Shown here in pieces: positions 7,317 to 17,403 of a DNA stretch of 64,000 nt. A model generated the notes under the pieces. That model was not told the origin of the DNA. It made no database searches and was given only the letters and a program-made list of their open reading frames with translations. The first letter of the stretch is position 1, and the number at the start of each line of letters is the position of its first letter. Source of the stretch: Draconibacterium sp. (GTDB lineage Bacteria > Bacteroidota > Bacteroidia > Bacteroidales > Prolixibacteraceae); assembly GCA_016705335.1 (NCBI GenBank), contig JADIYN010000006.1, positions 1-64,000 on the forward strand, in the 5' to 3' direction. Position numbers and translations under genes: made by a program.

Positions 7317-9432
7317 ACATAAACCCGACGGATCGTTGGTGGTTAATGTCAGCGTTACTGTCCCGATATATCCTGCAGGCGGAGTATATACAACTCCGGC
7401 AGGATTTGTTGTAGTTGGTGTTGCTTAAAGTACCGTTGTTGCCAAAGGCAGGGTTCATACTTGTAATTGTCCATCTTCCTGTGATTGCTGCACTTGATAA
7501 ACCCCCCACAAAGGCACCTGTAAGCAAAACATCTGATCCATCGCAAATAAATTCAGGATCACCTGCTTCAACGATTAATGCAGATACTACATTCAGAATG
7601 GCCGGATTACTGTATTTAATACAACCTGTTAGCGGATCGGTAATTTGCATGATGAAATAATGGTAACCCAAACGGTTATTGATCGAGAAATCAACCAACC
7701 ATTCATAATAAGCACCACCTTTATAGCTTCCCGGAGCACTTGTCCATGGCCCCAAAGGTGACGGACCATATAGGAATTCAGGATTCCATGATGCAGGAAT
7801 CTGGGTTGGGCCAACCAGGTTTCCATTTGAAGGATCCAGAACTTCTATATCATTATCGCTCAAAGCTTCCGCTCCTGCACAAACCTCGATAAAGTCTTCA
7901 ACGAAGTTAGAGTTCCAGGTAAGGTTATATGTTTTAATTTGCGGCCTTACAGTAACATCTACATTAAACGTGTTGCTGCAACCATTTTTTGAAGCAGTTA
8001 CAACATATCGTACCACTGCGTTTGCGCCAGCTGCACCGGGGTTAACAATCAAATTATTTATTAAGGTGTCGGTAATCATATTACCACATGTACCGCCACA
8101 ATTTGTATATCCTGTTACTGAGCCGGAAATTACCGAGGCTGTCCAGCTAAATGCTGTTCCGGCAACTGTTGAATTCAGTAAAATATCTGTTGGGTACCCG
8201 CTGCAAATTGTTGGAGCAGATGCTGAACCTACAGGCGTTTCGTTAACTGTAATTGTGAAAGTACACTGATCAGCACAAATATTGGGCATGGTATAAGCGA
8301 TAGTATGTACTCCGGGACCTGCTGTTGCAGGATTAAAGATGTAGTTTACGCCGCTTAATGTTACGCCCGGCCCTGAATATACACCACCTGCTGGTGTTCC
8401 ACCTATCAGATTAAATGGAATATCATCACTACAAACAACACGGTTAGCCGGACAGGTTGGAGGTGCAGGTGCAATCACATTTACCGGATAAACAAATGGA
8501 GACGCAGCGGCACAGTTATTTGCATTGTAATAATTTACTCTGATTGTTTGTGTACCTACAGTGTTCCAAACAACAGTTGCTGTATTACTATTGGCCGAAC
8601 CTCCCGCTGTAATTGTTCCGCCACTTATCGACCAGATATATCCTGTCATTCCGGGTTCAGTGGTATAAACTGTTACAGCACCACCTTTACAGGCATCGGC
8701 TGGTCCGCTGATTGTTGGTGTTGGAAGTTCAAAAACTGTTACTGCATAATTAGTGGGAGTAACAGCACTACACATGCTTGGGTTTGTATAATTTAAGCTA
8801 ATGGTATGAATGCCTGTTGTATTCCAGTTAACCTTAACCTGGTTATCGCTTGTTGAACCTCCTGAAACAACAGTTCCTTCTGCAGGAACAACCCAGGTGT
8901 AATTGGACATTCCGGCCAGGGTTGAATAGGTAATTGTGGAACCAAGACAAGCCTGATTTGTACCTGCTATAACCGGATTTGGCAGGGCATTTACAGTTAC
9001 ATTGTAGTTGGTTGCCGTTGTTGCTGAACATCCGTTTGCATTTCGATAGTTTACCTTAACTGTTTTTGCTCCGGAAGTAGTCCATGTTACTGTAACTGTT
9101 GCATCCCCTGCACCACCTCCCGCGGTAACCGTTCCTCCGGCAGAAATTATCCAGGCATAATTACTCATACCGGCTTCGGTTGTGTAAATATTTCCTGTTG
9201 AACCAACGCATACACTGTTTGAGCCGGTAATTGTTGGAACAGGCATTGGATCTACATTTACATTGTAAACTGTCGCAGCCGGCGGCGTACAACCTGTTGT
9301 TGGATTAAGATAGCTTACGCTTACCGTTTGCGGCCCATCTGTGTTCCAGCGAATAGTTGCAGTTGCGTTGTTGGAGGATCCACCTGATGTAATTGTTCCT
9401 CCGGCAGAAACTGTCCATACATAGGTTGACAT
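7252..9432 (-). CDS. Adhesin A, segment 5: PKD-like array
   Basis: The first half continues an array of PKD-like domains of about 87 aa, marked by PGM/AGM-x-x-Y-x-W, a GGT block and VNY-N-NGC. The middle has PPTCPANRVVCSDDIPFNLIGG-like single domains and a VEVCAGAEALSDNDIEV block followed by YHYFIMQITDPLTGC. The end (AGDPEFICDGSDVLLTG) is a PKD-like domain that runs out of frame near 7,425. Restoring the frame gives TPTTTNPAGVVYTPPAGY and joins the next segment. No catalytic motif is visible; the role is structural. Confidence 0.8.
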   Translation of the reverse strand: MSTYVWTVSAGGTITSGGSSNNATATIRWNTDGPQTVSVSYLNPTTGCTPPAATVYNVNVDPMPVPTITGSNSVCVGSTGNIYTTEAGMSNYAWIISAGGTVTAGGGAGDATVTVTWTTSGAKTVKVNYRNANGCSATTATNYNVTVNALPNPVIAGTNQACLGSTITYSTLAGMSNYTWVVPAEGTVVSGGSTSDNQVKVNWNTTGIHTISLNYTNPSMCSAVTPTNYAVTVFELPTPTISGPADACKGGAVTVYTTEPGMTGYIWSISGGTITAGGSANSNTATVVWNTVGTQTIRVNYYNANNCAAASPFVYPVNVIAPAPPTCPANRVVCSDDIPFNLIGGTPAGGVYSGPGVTLSGVNYIFNPATAGPGVHTIAYTMPNICADQCTFTITVNETPVGSASAPTICSGYPTDILLNSTVAGTAFSWTASVISGSVTGYTNCGGTCGNMITDTLINNLIVNPGAAGANAVVRYVVTASKNGCSNTFNVDVTVRPQIKTYNLTWNSNFVEDFIEVCAGAEALSDNDIEVLDPSNGNLVGPTQIPASWNPEFLYGPSPLGPWTSAPGSYKGGAYYEWLVDFSINNRLGYHYFIMQITDPLTGCIKYSNPAILNVVSALIVEAGDPEFICDGSDVLLTGAFVGGLSSAAITGRWTITSMNPAFGNNGTLSNTNYNKSCRSCIYSACRIYRDSNADINHQRSVGFMCGHYGYKNHKCGSSHFIHGMY

Positions 9433-10020
9433 ACCGGGTTCAGTGGAATATACATTTCCGCTTGTTCCGGCACAAACAGTATTTGGCCCGGTAATAGTTG
9501 GGTTTGGAAGTGGATTAACCGTAATATTTTTACTGTTTCAGCAGGTGCATCGCAACCATCAGCACTTGTATAATTCACGCTAACCGTTTGTGCGCCAATT
9601 GTATTCCATGTAATTGTCACGGTGTTATCACCGGTTCCGCCACCTGATGTGACAGTACCACCACCCGAAACATTCCATTGATAATTTGTCATTCCGGGTT
9701 GAGTGGAATAAACTTTTGATGAGTTCAAACATGCACTTGTGGAACCTGTAATTGTTGGAATTGGTAATGAATAAACATTCACAGGGAAAACGGTTGGAGC
9801 TGAGGCAGCACAACCATTTGAATTGTTGTAGCGAATACTTATATTGTGTGAACCACTTGTATTCCATGTAACAGTAATCGTATTGTCCGTTGGGGTTCCA
9901 CCGGCAGTAACAGTACCTGCAGCTGAAATTACCCATGTATAATTTGACATTCCAGCTTCAGTACTATATACATTGCCTGTTGTTTCAGCACAAATATTTG
10001 TTGGCCCGGCAATAACAGGA
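8480..10020 (-). repeat. Tandem ~260-bp PKD-like repeats in adhesin A
   Basis: Six units carry the signature GM-x-x-Y-x-W near 8,650, 8,905, 9,160, 9,430, 9,690 and 9,955. Each unit ends in VNY-N-NGC followed by a proline-rich linker. The array crosses the frame break near 9,530. Confidence 0.7.
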
Positions 10021-13000
10021 ACAGGAAGTGCGATTATATTAACTGTTGCAGTTCCGCTAATCGAATTATTCGGACAGGTTGGTGGATTTGCATCAAGATA
10101 TTGAACACTCTCAAGATTATAAATTAATGTACCCGCTGTATTTGTTGGAACAACAATAGAAACATTCGATCTGTCCGGAATATTAACAGTACTGTTTGTT
10201 CCATTAATGCTGTAGGTAACTACAACTGCCAGATTCATTGGGTTCGAAATAATAATGCTTGGCGGAGCTGAATTCTGGCAAACATTTCCTCCGCCTGACA
10301 TAGTTACTACCGGGGTAGGTCTTACTGTAACATTGAATGAAACCGGCAAACCTGTGCAACCGTTAAATTTCGGAATAATTGTTATTGAAGCTGTTCCGGC
10401 ACTTGTTGGTGTGAAAGCAGGTATTTCAGTAACTCCGTTAACATTGGCCAGACCAATTGAAGCTCCACCTGAAATATCAAATAAAACACCTGTTGGTGTA
10501 CCGGTTAAAGTATAGGGATCTGATAAGATTCCATTACAAAAGGTAAGTCCGATTGGTGCCGTGGCATGTGGTACAGGATTTACAGTAATTGTAAAAGTTT
10601 TAACCGGGCCATCACAAGTAACACCACCTGATGTTAAATGAGGTGTTACAACAATTGTTGCAACCAATGGCTCTGTGCCTGTATTTGTGGCTGTAAAAGG
10701 CGCAATAATATTCCCATTACCACTTGCAGCCAACCCAACTGAAGGTTCACTATTTGTCCAGGAATAGGTGGTAGTGCCAGTTGTGTTACTTGTACTAAAA
10801 GAGATCATGCTGGTTGATGTACCTGTGCATAATTCCTGGTCTGCCGGCTGATTGACCTGTGCCTCAGGTAACACTACCACAGTATAAATTGCTGTGGCAG
10901 TTTGTGGTGAACAGGCGTTGTCGCTTGTTACAGTCATTGTCAACGTTACACTTGTTCCTGAATCCATTGACCCGGCGGTATAAACAGGAGTTAAAGTCGT
11001 TTCGCCGGTCAGTATTCCTGAACCATTGTGTGTCCACAAAATTGTGCCGTTTGCTGCGCTTGCCCCACTGATTGTAGCTGTTCCGTTTGTACAAACCGAT
11101 TGACTTCCTCCCGCAGTAGCAACAGGTAGCGGATCTATATTTACAGTAAATGTTGCTGTTGCCGGTGTTGCTGAAGAACATGTATTGTTGCTGCTAACGG
11201 TCATTGTCAAAGTAACCGTATTTCCGGCGTCAGCTGCAGCTGCTGTATAAGTAGGAGTAAGAGTAGCAGCATCTGATATTGATCCTGCTCCGTTGTGTGT
11301 CCATAAAATATTTCCAAAGTCAGCTGAAGCACCACTAACTGTTGCTGTTCCATTAACACAGATATTTGCAGTTCCTCCGGCGGTTGCAGTTGGTAACTGG
11401 TCAACCGTAACTGTTGCAGTTCCTGTAAATGAAATTCCTGAACAAAATACATCTGACACGGCTGTCAACGAGTATGTAGTTGTTGTACCCGGTGTAACAG
11501 CAAGCTGGTAAGGACTTGAAGTAATTCCTGTAACAGTTACCGGAGTCACCCCGTTGGTATATTCAATACTCCAGGGCTGCGATCCCGTAAGGGTTACAGT
11601 AAGATTAGCTGTTGTTCCAACACAAATGGTTGTATTTCCTGAAATTTCTGCCGTAGGTAGCGGATGAACAGTTATCACTGCACTTCCTGTTAATGAGGTT
11701 GCATTGCAATAAACATCGGAAACGGCGCTTAATGTATAAGTAGTGCTTGCTGCAGGAGTAACGCTTACTGTATAAGGTGAGCTTGTAATACCTGTTACTG
11801 AAACCGGTGTTGTTCCGTCGGTGTAGGTTATATTCCAGGGTGATGTACCGGTTAATGTTACTGTAAAAGATGCTGATTCAGATTCACATATCCCTGATAA
11901 TCCTGTTATCTCTCCGGTTGGCAGAGGGCGAACAGTTACCGGAGCAGATGTTGAACTACAGCCCGTAGTCGTTTCGTTAAAAGTAAAAGTAACTGCACCT
12001 TGTGAAATACCTGTTACAAGTCCGTTATTGTCAATTGTTGCAATTGCCGGGTCACTACTTGTCCAGGTTCCGCCGGAATTAGGTGTCCAGTTGATGGTTT
12101 GTCCAGTGCAGACTTCTGCAGGACCATTTAATACAGGTAAAGGATTAACAACAAGTGTGCGGTATATGATACTTGTAACAACACAATTATTAGGATTCCC
12201 CGGATTATTATTGGGTTGACTCATCGGGAAAGTAACCGTAAGACGATATTCTCCGGCATCAGAAAGCCGTGCGTTGGTAAAGGAAATATCAGTTGTTGCC
12301 GATCCTGAAATAACTGCATCGTCTGTTACCGGGAGACCATCTTTTTCCCACCTCATTGAAATGGGTGTTTCACCACCTGTTGCAGCGCTGAATGTAGCAT
12401 TTTCTCCCTCACAAATTTCGGTAATAACATCCACCGGCGACATGGTTAAAACCTCATTAACTGTGAGCGTTACAGAATTTGAAGTCTGGTCAGATCCACC
12501 GTCATCAGTTATTCTTACCCTGTATTGTGTTCCGTCAGGATTTGAAGCACTTCCAATATTGGCAACAAGCATTGAACCTGCTGAAGGATATGTAATATCA
12601 GCATCACCAATAATATCTGTAAAACCGGCATCAGCAGGTTTTTTACGTTGCCAGGTGTAAACTATTGGTGCGGCTCCACCTGAAATTGAAACACTAAAGA
12701 GGACAGTATTATTAAAACAATCCGACTGACTTACCGGCTGTGAAACGATGACAAGATTCGGGTTAATATCAACAAAAAGTATAGTTTCAGGGCTGTCGCC
12801 ACAATCGTTTTTTGCGATCACCTTAATATCACCACTCTCTCCTGCTATACCTGTGGTAACTGTTACCGATGTTGTTCCCTGTCCTGATGTAATTGTCCAG
12901 CCTGAAGGAACAATCCATTCGTAGCTGGTAGCATTTGCAACTGCAGTAATAGTGTAGGTTTCAGACGTTGCTGGTAAAACATAATTGTTTCCGGTTATTG

Positions 13001-15929
13001 CAACCGGCGCAACTGGTGCTTCCGGCCTGATTGTAACTGTAACACTTCCCGAAATGTTGGTGGCACAATCAGGAGTACCCTGGTATTTAACACTTACAAG
13101 ATTGTAATCAAAGTCACCAACTGCCGTTGTCGGTACTGCAACCGAAGATGTGGAATTAGCCGCAATATCGATATTCTGATCGGCTCCAACACCAATGTTA
13201 TAGGTTACGGTAACCGGCAAAGACATTGGATTTGTAAATGTAATATTGGGTTCAGGTGCAGTATTCCGGCAAACCGAATTGTTTCCACTGATTGTTGCAT
13301 CAGGTGTTGGCAAAACTGTTACTGTTGTTGAAGCAGCTGCTGATGGTCCGTTGCAACCATCGGCAGTTACACTGATTGTTGCAGTTCCTGAGAAAGCCGG
13401 ATCCCATGTTACAGTTCCTGTAGTTCCGGTGCCTGAAATGGTATTGCCTGCACCTGATACGCTCCAGTTGTAACCTGTGGCATTGGAAGCCAAAGTAGTG
13501 TAGGTAGTCGGACTGCTGCCCTGACAAATTGTTGCATCCGAAGGATCAGGCTCAGTTGGAGTTCCAACAGAGGGTGCAATATCAACAGTGCGGATAGTTT
13601 GTGCAGAAGGACCATTGCAACCATTGGCAGTTACCTGAATGTCAACTGTTCCTGTAAACCCGTCGTTCCATGTCATTACTCCTGAAGTTGGATCGATAGA
13701 CCCTGCAGCTGGATTGCTGATGCTCCAGTTAAAACCAGTGCTGTTTGCGGCGGTTGTTGCATAAGTTGTGGTTGTGGTTCCATTTGTTAGCTGGCAGGTT
13801 GGTTCTGTTCCTGCAGAAACTGTAATGGCTGTAGGTGTACCAACGGTTGGAGTAATGTCAACAATAAAATCTTCTGTTGTTGTATTGCAAAATCCTGTTG
13901 CTGTGGCCCTAATTGTTGCAGTACCACTAAAAGCTGCATTCCAGTCCATTTCACCGGTTGTGGAATTAATTGAACCGGCCCCGGCAGTTAATACCGAATA
14001 GCTGATTGAATTACTGTTTGTTGCAGTAGCCGTGTAAGTTTCATTTGCTGCATCCTGGCAAAGTGTATTTGATCCGGCAGTAAATACAGGAATACCTGCA
14101 TCAGGATGAACATCAACAAAAAAGTTACCTGAAGTTGTGCCACAACCCAGTGAATTTGTTACACTCCATGCATAACTGTAACCAGCCGGAACGCTAAATA
14201 CTCCTGTAGCATTTGTTATAGTACCCAGTGTATATTCAAGTGTTCCTACACCACCGGTTGCAACAATGTTGACAGTAGTAATGTCATCCAAACATAAAAT
14301 ATCCTGTTGCGAAACAGTCGCCGAAATATCTACCGGATTATTATCGTCTGCTACAGTTACGGTTGCAGAACATGTTGCGGAATTTCCAACACTGTCGGTT
14401 GCTGTAAGTACAACTGTATTTAGCCCGAGATTGGTACAATTGAAGGAAGTAATATCAAGGCTTAATATCGGTGCTCCGCAATTGTCAGTTGAACCGTTAT
14501 TTATATCAGCAGGAGTAATTGTAACGTTACCGGTAGCATCTAACTGAACTGTGATATTCTTACAAACGGCAGTCGGATCAATATTATCGGATACTGTTAC
14601 ATCAAAAGAACAAGTTGCCGGTGTGTTTCCTGCAGCATCAGTATATTCATAAGTAACAGTTGTTGTTCCAACCGGGAAAGTTTCACCTGAAGCAAAACCA
14701 CTTTTAAGTGTTCCGTTTAATCCGTTTCCATCGCAATTATCGTTGAAAGTTGGTTCTGTGTAATTAACTACTGCCCCACAAATACCTGCCTGAGCATTTT
14801 CTGAAATATTGGAAGGGCAGCTTACTGTAGTTGGAGCTTGATCATCTCCTACTGTTATTGTTACCTGGCTGCTTGAAACACAACCATTTGCAGTTGCTGT
14901 TATAGTAAAAACAGTACTTTGCATGTTAGTCGGATCCAAACTTGTTAAAGTCCCGTTAATTGTTTCACCAGTTCCGCTTACAGGCATTCCTGTCAAAATT
15001 GTTGTGTTATCGCGTGTCCATTCGTAGGTCGTTCCCGGTGTACCATTGGCATTTGTAAGAACAATTTCTGTAATTGCATTGCCAGGGCATACTGTTTGTG
15101 TTATTGGTGCGGCAACAATATCAGGACCCTCATCAATAATCAATTCACCAATGGTAATAAAATCAGGCTGACATGTAGTAACACCCGCTCCATTATTATT
15201 GGGTTGGGTAATATTAAATAAGGCACGGGCAGTGTAAGTCCCATTCTGCGCCAGTTGCGCATTATTTATTGTTAATGTCTGCGTATTTGCACCTGAGTAT
15301 GAACCTCCATTTGAAATGGTTGATCCATTAAGTTGCCATTCGTAATTTACCGGAGTTGCACCGGAGGTTGTTGCTGTAAATGCTGCCGAACCATCCTGAC
15401 AAACTGTTGTACTTACCAAAGGCAGAAGTTCCACCTGATTTACAGTTAACTTTGCATCATTTGACTGTATTGAATTTGTACAGGCATCAGAAACGGTAAC
15501 CCTGTATTCAGCATTGTTAACATTGTTTCCATTACCAATATTTGAAACCAAAAGCATATTGCTGTTCGCTCCTGTTGAAACCCAGGCATCAGAAGATGTT
15601 TTCCTCATTTCCCATGCGTAAAAGTATGGAGCAACCCCACCTGTAACTGCAACAGTAAACTCAACGCTTTCGCCAAAACAATCGGTTTGGTTAGCCGGTG
15701 GTGTTGTTATTACCGGTGGTGTTGTTACTGATAAAACCGCAGGCGCAGAAATAGCTGCTCCACAGCTGTTTGTAACTTCAACATCATAAGTTCCGGCATC
15801 GCCTGCAACAATCGAATTAAGTGTTAAAGAAGCACTTGTTGCACCGGGAATATTAACACCATCTTTTCTCCACTGGAAAATTGGCACCGGTGTTCCGGTT
15901 GCAACAGCGGTTAAAGTAACTGGAACCAT
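9321..15929 (-). CDS. Adhesin A, segment 4: Ig, HYR and PKD domains
   Basis: The longest open segment of the window (2,202 aa). It begins with an Ig-like domain (FQWRKDGVNIPGATSASLTL, DAGTYDVEVTNSCG), followed by PKD-like domains. A HYR domain follows (TVSCPSNISENAQAGICG, FPVGTTTVTYEYTDAAGN), then a single VQLDATGNVTITPADI domain with the acid-rich NNGSTDNCG motif. Repeats of the TYTATATNSNSISYSV kind come next, and many ~90-100-aa PKD-like units in the C-terminal half. The one VQLDATGN domain here contrasts with the seven-copy array of adhesin B. The last ~55 residues are out of frame after 9,530. Role: extracellular stalk. Confidence 0.85.
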   Translation of the reverse strand: MVPVTLTAVATGTPVPIFQWRKDGVNIPGATSASLTLNSIVAGDAGTYDVEVTNSCGAAISAPAVLSVTTPPVITTPPANQTDCFGESVEFTVAVTGGVAPYFYAWEMRKTSSDAWVSTGANSNMLLVSNIGNGNNVNNAEYRVTVSDACTNSIQSNDAKLTVNQVELLPLVSTTVCQDGSAAFTATTSGATPVNYEWQLNGSTISNGGSYSGANTQTLTINNAQLAQNGTYTARALFNITQPNNNGAGVTTCQPDFITIGELIIDEGPDIVAAPITQTVCPGNAITEIVLTNANGTPGTTYEWTRDNTTILTGMPVSGTGETINGTLTSLDPTNMQSTVFTITATANGCVSSSQVTITVGDDQAPTTVSCPSNISENAQAGICGAVVNYTEPTFNDNCDGNGLNGTLKSGFASGETFPVGTTTVTYEYTDAAGNTPATCSFDVTVSDNIDPTAVCKNITVQLDATGNVTITPADINNGSTDNCGAPILSLDITSFNCTNLGLNTVVLTATDSVGNSATCSATVTVADDNNPVDISATVSQQDILCLDDITTVNIVATGGVGTLEYTLGTITNATGVFSVPAGYSYAWSVTNSLGCGTTSGNFFVDVHPDAGIPVFTAGSNTLCQDAANETYTATATNSNSISYSVLTAGAGSINSTTGEMDWNAAFSGTATIRATATGFCNTTTEDFIVDITPTVGTPTAITVSAGTEPTCQLTNGTTTTTYATTAANSTGFNWSISNPAAGSIDPTSGVMTWNDGFTGTVDIQVTANGCNGPSAQTIRTVDIAPSVGTPTEPDPSDATICQGSSPTTYTTLASNATGYNWSVSGAGNTISGTGTTGTVTWDPAFSGTATISVTADGCNGPSAAASTTVTVLPTPDATISGNNSVCRNTAPEPNITFTNPMSLPVTVTYNIGVGADQNIDIAANSTSSVAVPTTAVGDFDYNLVSVKYQGTPDCATNISGSVTVTIRPEAPVAPVAITGNNYVLPATSETYTITAVANATSYEWIVPSGWTITSGQGTTSVTVTTGIAGESGDIKVIAKNDCGDSPETILFVDINPNLVIVSQPVSQSDCFNNTVLFSVSISGGAAPIVYTWQRKKPADAGFTDIIGDADITYPSAGSMLVANIGSASNPDGTQYRVRITDDGGSDQTSNSVTLTVNEVLTMSPVDVITEICEGENATFSAATGGETPISMRWEKDGLPVTDDAVISGSATTDISFTNARLSDAGEYRLTVTFPMSQPNNNPGNPNNCVVTSIIYRTLVVNPLPVLNGPAEVCTGQTINWTPNSGGTWTSSDPAIATIDNNGLVTGISQGAVTFTFNETTTGCSSTSAPVTVRPLPTGEITGLSGICESESASFTVTLTGTSPWNITYTDGTTPVSVTGITSSPYTVSVTPAASTTYTLSAVSDVYCNATSLTGSAVITVHPLPTAEISGNTTICVGTTANLTVTLTGSQPWSIEYTNGVTPVTVTGITSSPYQLAVTPGTTTTYSLTAVSDVFCSGISFTGTATVTVDQLPTATAGGTANICVNGTATVSGASADFGNILWTHNGAGSISDAATLTPTYTAAAADAGNTVTLTMTVSSNNTCSSATPATATFTVNIDPLPVATAGGSQSVCTNGTATISGASAANGTILWTHNGSGILTGETTLTPVYTAGSMDSGTSVTLTMTVTSDNACSPQTATAIYTVVVLPEAQVNQPADQELCTGTSTSMISFSTSNTTGTTTYSWTNSEPSVGLAASGNGNIIAPFTATNTGTEPLVATIVVTPHLTSGGVTCDGPVKTFTITVNPVPHATAPIGLTFCNGILSDPYTLTGTPTGVLFDISGGASIGLANVNGVTEIPAFTPTSAGTASITIIPKFNGCTGLPVSFNVTVRPTPVVTMSGGGNVCQNSAPPSIIISNPMNLAVVVTYSINGTNSTVNIPDRSNVSIVVPTNTAGTLIYNLESVQYLDANPPTCPNNSISGTATVNIIALPVPVIAGPTNICAETTGNVYSTEAGMSNYTWVISAAGTVTAGGTPTDNTITVTWNTSGSHNISIRYNNSNGCAASAPTVFPVNVYSLPIPTITGSTSACLNSSKVYSTQPGMTNYQWNVSGGGTVTSGGGTGDNTVTITWNTIGAQTVSVNYTSADGCDAPAETVKILRLIHFQTQLLPGQILFVPEQAEMYIPLNPVCQPMYGQFLPEEQLHQVDPPTTQLQLFAGTQMGRKR

Positions 15930-17403
15930 TCAAACAAACCGATTGGCTTAACGGACTTGTTATAACCTCGGGAGATTGTGTAATTACCACATCGAAATTA
16001 CAGGTTGAAGTGATATTGTTGGCATCTTTGGCTGTCCAGGTTACAGTGGTTGTCCCAACATTAAACTCAACATTGTTAAGAGAATTCCCGGTCCCGCTTG
16101 TAACACCTGTTAATGTATAAGGTTTTGAAACTATACCCGGACAGTTTTCAGTAACTGTTGCATCCCAGGCCGTTCCGAGCATTGTATAGCCACTGCCTGC
16201 CGATGCGCATTCTGCCTGATTTCCAACACATGTGATAACCGGAGGCTGGCTATCGGGTTGTACAGTGACATTAAAAATACAAGTTGAAGTATTTCCTGTT
16301 GCATCGGTTGCCAGATAACTTATGATTGTAGTACCTGCAGGGAAAATATCACCGCTGTTTACACCTGAACCATCGGTGCGAACGAGAGTAACCGGATTAT
16401 CGCAATTGTCGGTTGCTGTTGGATTGAAAGCAAAAGATGCACCACATTGTCCCGGATCCATTGGCAGTGTTGTTGTAGCCGGAGGACAATTGCTAAAAAC
16501 AGGAGGCTGGTTATCAGTTACGGTAACAGTAAATGAGCATACCCTGTAATTAGTTGGCGACTTTTGTGCACGGTAAGTAACTGTAGTTACTCCTTTTGAA
16601 AATCTGACATTTGTTAACCCATTATTCCCTGATGCAGGTATTGCTCCCGGGGCGGTCCAGGTAATATTTGCGCCAGTGCCGCATGTCAACGCAGGTACGG
16701 GCCTTGTAATTGTTGCATAACATTGATTTGCATCTGTATTTGCTGCTATATCGGTTGGGCAAATAATGGCAAAAGGTTCAACTGTAATAGTTCGGGTTAT
16801 TGCAGCCACATCACACAAAAACGTGCTTGCCCATCCGTCATCATGAGCAGATGCACTAAATACTATATTAGCGGTTTGAGGTATGTCTGTATCATTTGTT
16901 GCTGTAAAACTAACTGTTGAGCTTATGTTTGCATTATTAGTTTTGTTGTTATTTAATGGTCCCCCAGTTGAAGTCAATCCTATATTCGGATTATCTGATG
17001 CCCACCAAAATCTTGTATAATAATAATTTCCATTTTGACTATTTAAAGTGTATGAAACTGATTCGCCCGGACAAACTGTTTCATTATCATCAGTACCTGT
17101 AATACTAAAAACTCTGTTTATATCAAAATTTGTGAACTCAACATAAGCGGTGTCAGGTTCACCCGTGCAACCATTTGCAGTTGGAGTTACAATGTATCTA
17201 ATAAAGGCACCACCACCTCCGGCGTTTAAATTCTGTGTAATTTCTGAAGTTGAAGTACCGCTGCCAGGTGTTCCGTTTGCAATTGAGCCGCTAATAATTG
17301 TTCGAACCCATGAATAAGTTGTTCCTGAAACGGCACCACCTAATGTTATCCTGATCTGTGATTCATTACAATACACTGAATATTCAGGGGTTTGCAACCA
17401 CAT
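15853..17403 (-). CDS. Adhesin A, segment 3: HYR domains
   Basis: These 516 aa include an SVYCNESQIRITLGG domain, a long VCPGESVSYTLNSQNGNYYY domain, and three HYR domains with the phrases IICPTDIAANTDANQCYA, PVFSNCPPATTTLPMDPGQCG and ITCVGNQAECASAGSGY. Adhesin B repeats this order around 48.4-47.6 kb. The C-terminal 25 residues are out of frame after about 15,922. There the minus strand has CC where a single C restores the reading LNGS-VTLTAVATG. Confidence 0.8.
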   Translation of the reverse strand: MWLQTPEYSVYCNESQIRITLGGAVSGTTYSWVRTIISGSIANGTPGSGTSTSEITQNLNAGGGGAFIRYIVTPTANGCTGEPDTAYVEFTNFDINRVFSITGTDDNETVCPGESVSYTLNSQNGNYYYTRFWWASDNPNIGLTSTGGPLNNNKTNNANISSTVSFTATNDTDIPQTANIVFSASAHDDGWASTFLCDVAAITRTITVEPFAIICPTDIAANTDANQCYATITRPVPALTCGTGANITWTAPGAIPASGNNGLTNVRFSKGVTTVTYRAQKSPTNYRVCSFTVTVTDNQPPVFSNCPPATTTLPMDPGQCGASFAFNPTATDNCDNPVTLVRTDGSGVNSGDIFPAGTTIISYLATDATGNTSTCIFNVTVQPDSQPPVITCVGNQAECASAGSGYTMLGTAWDATVTENCPGIVSKPYTLTGVTSGTGNSLNNVEFNVGTTTVTWTAKDANNITSTCNFDVVITQSPEVITSPLSQSVCLNGSSYFNRCCNRNTGANFPVEKRWC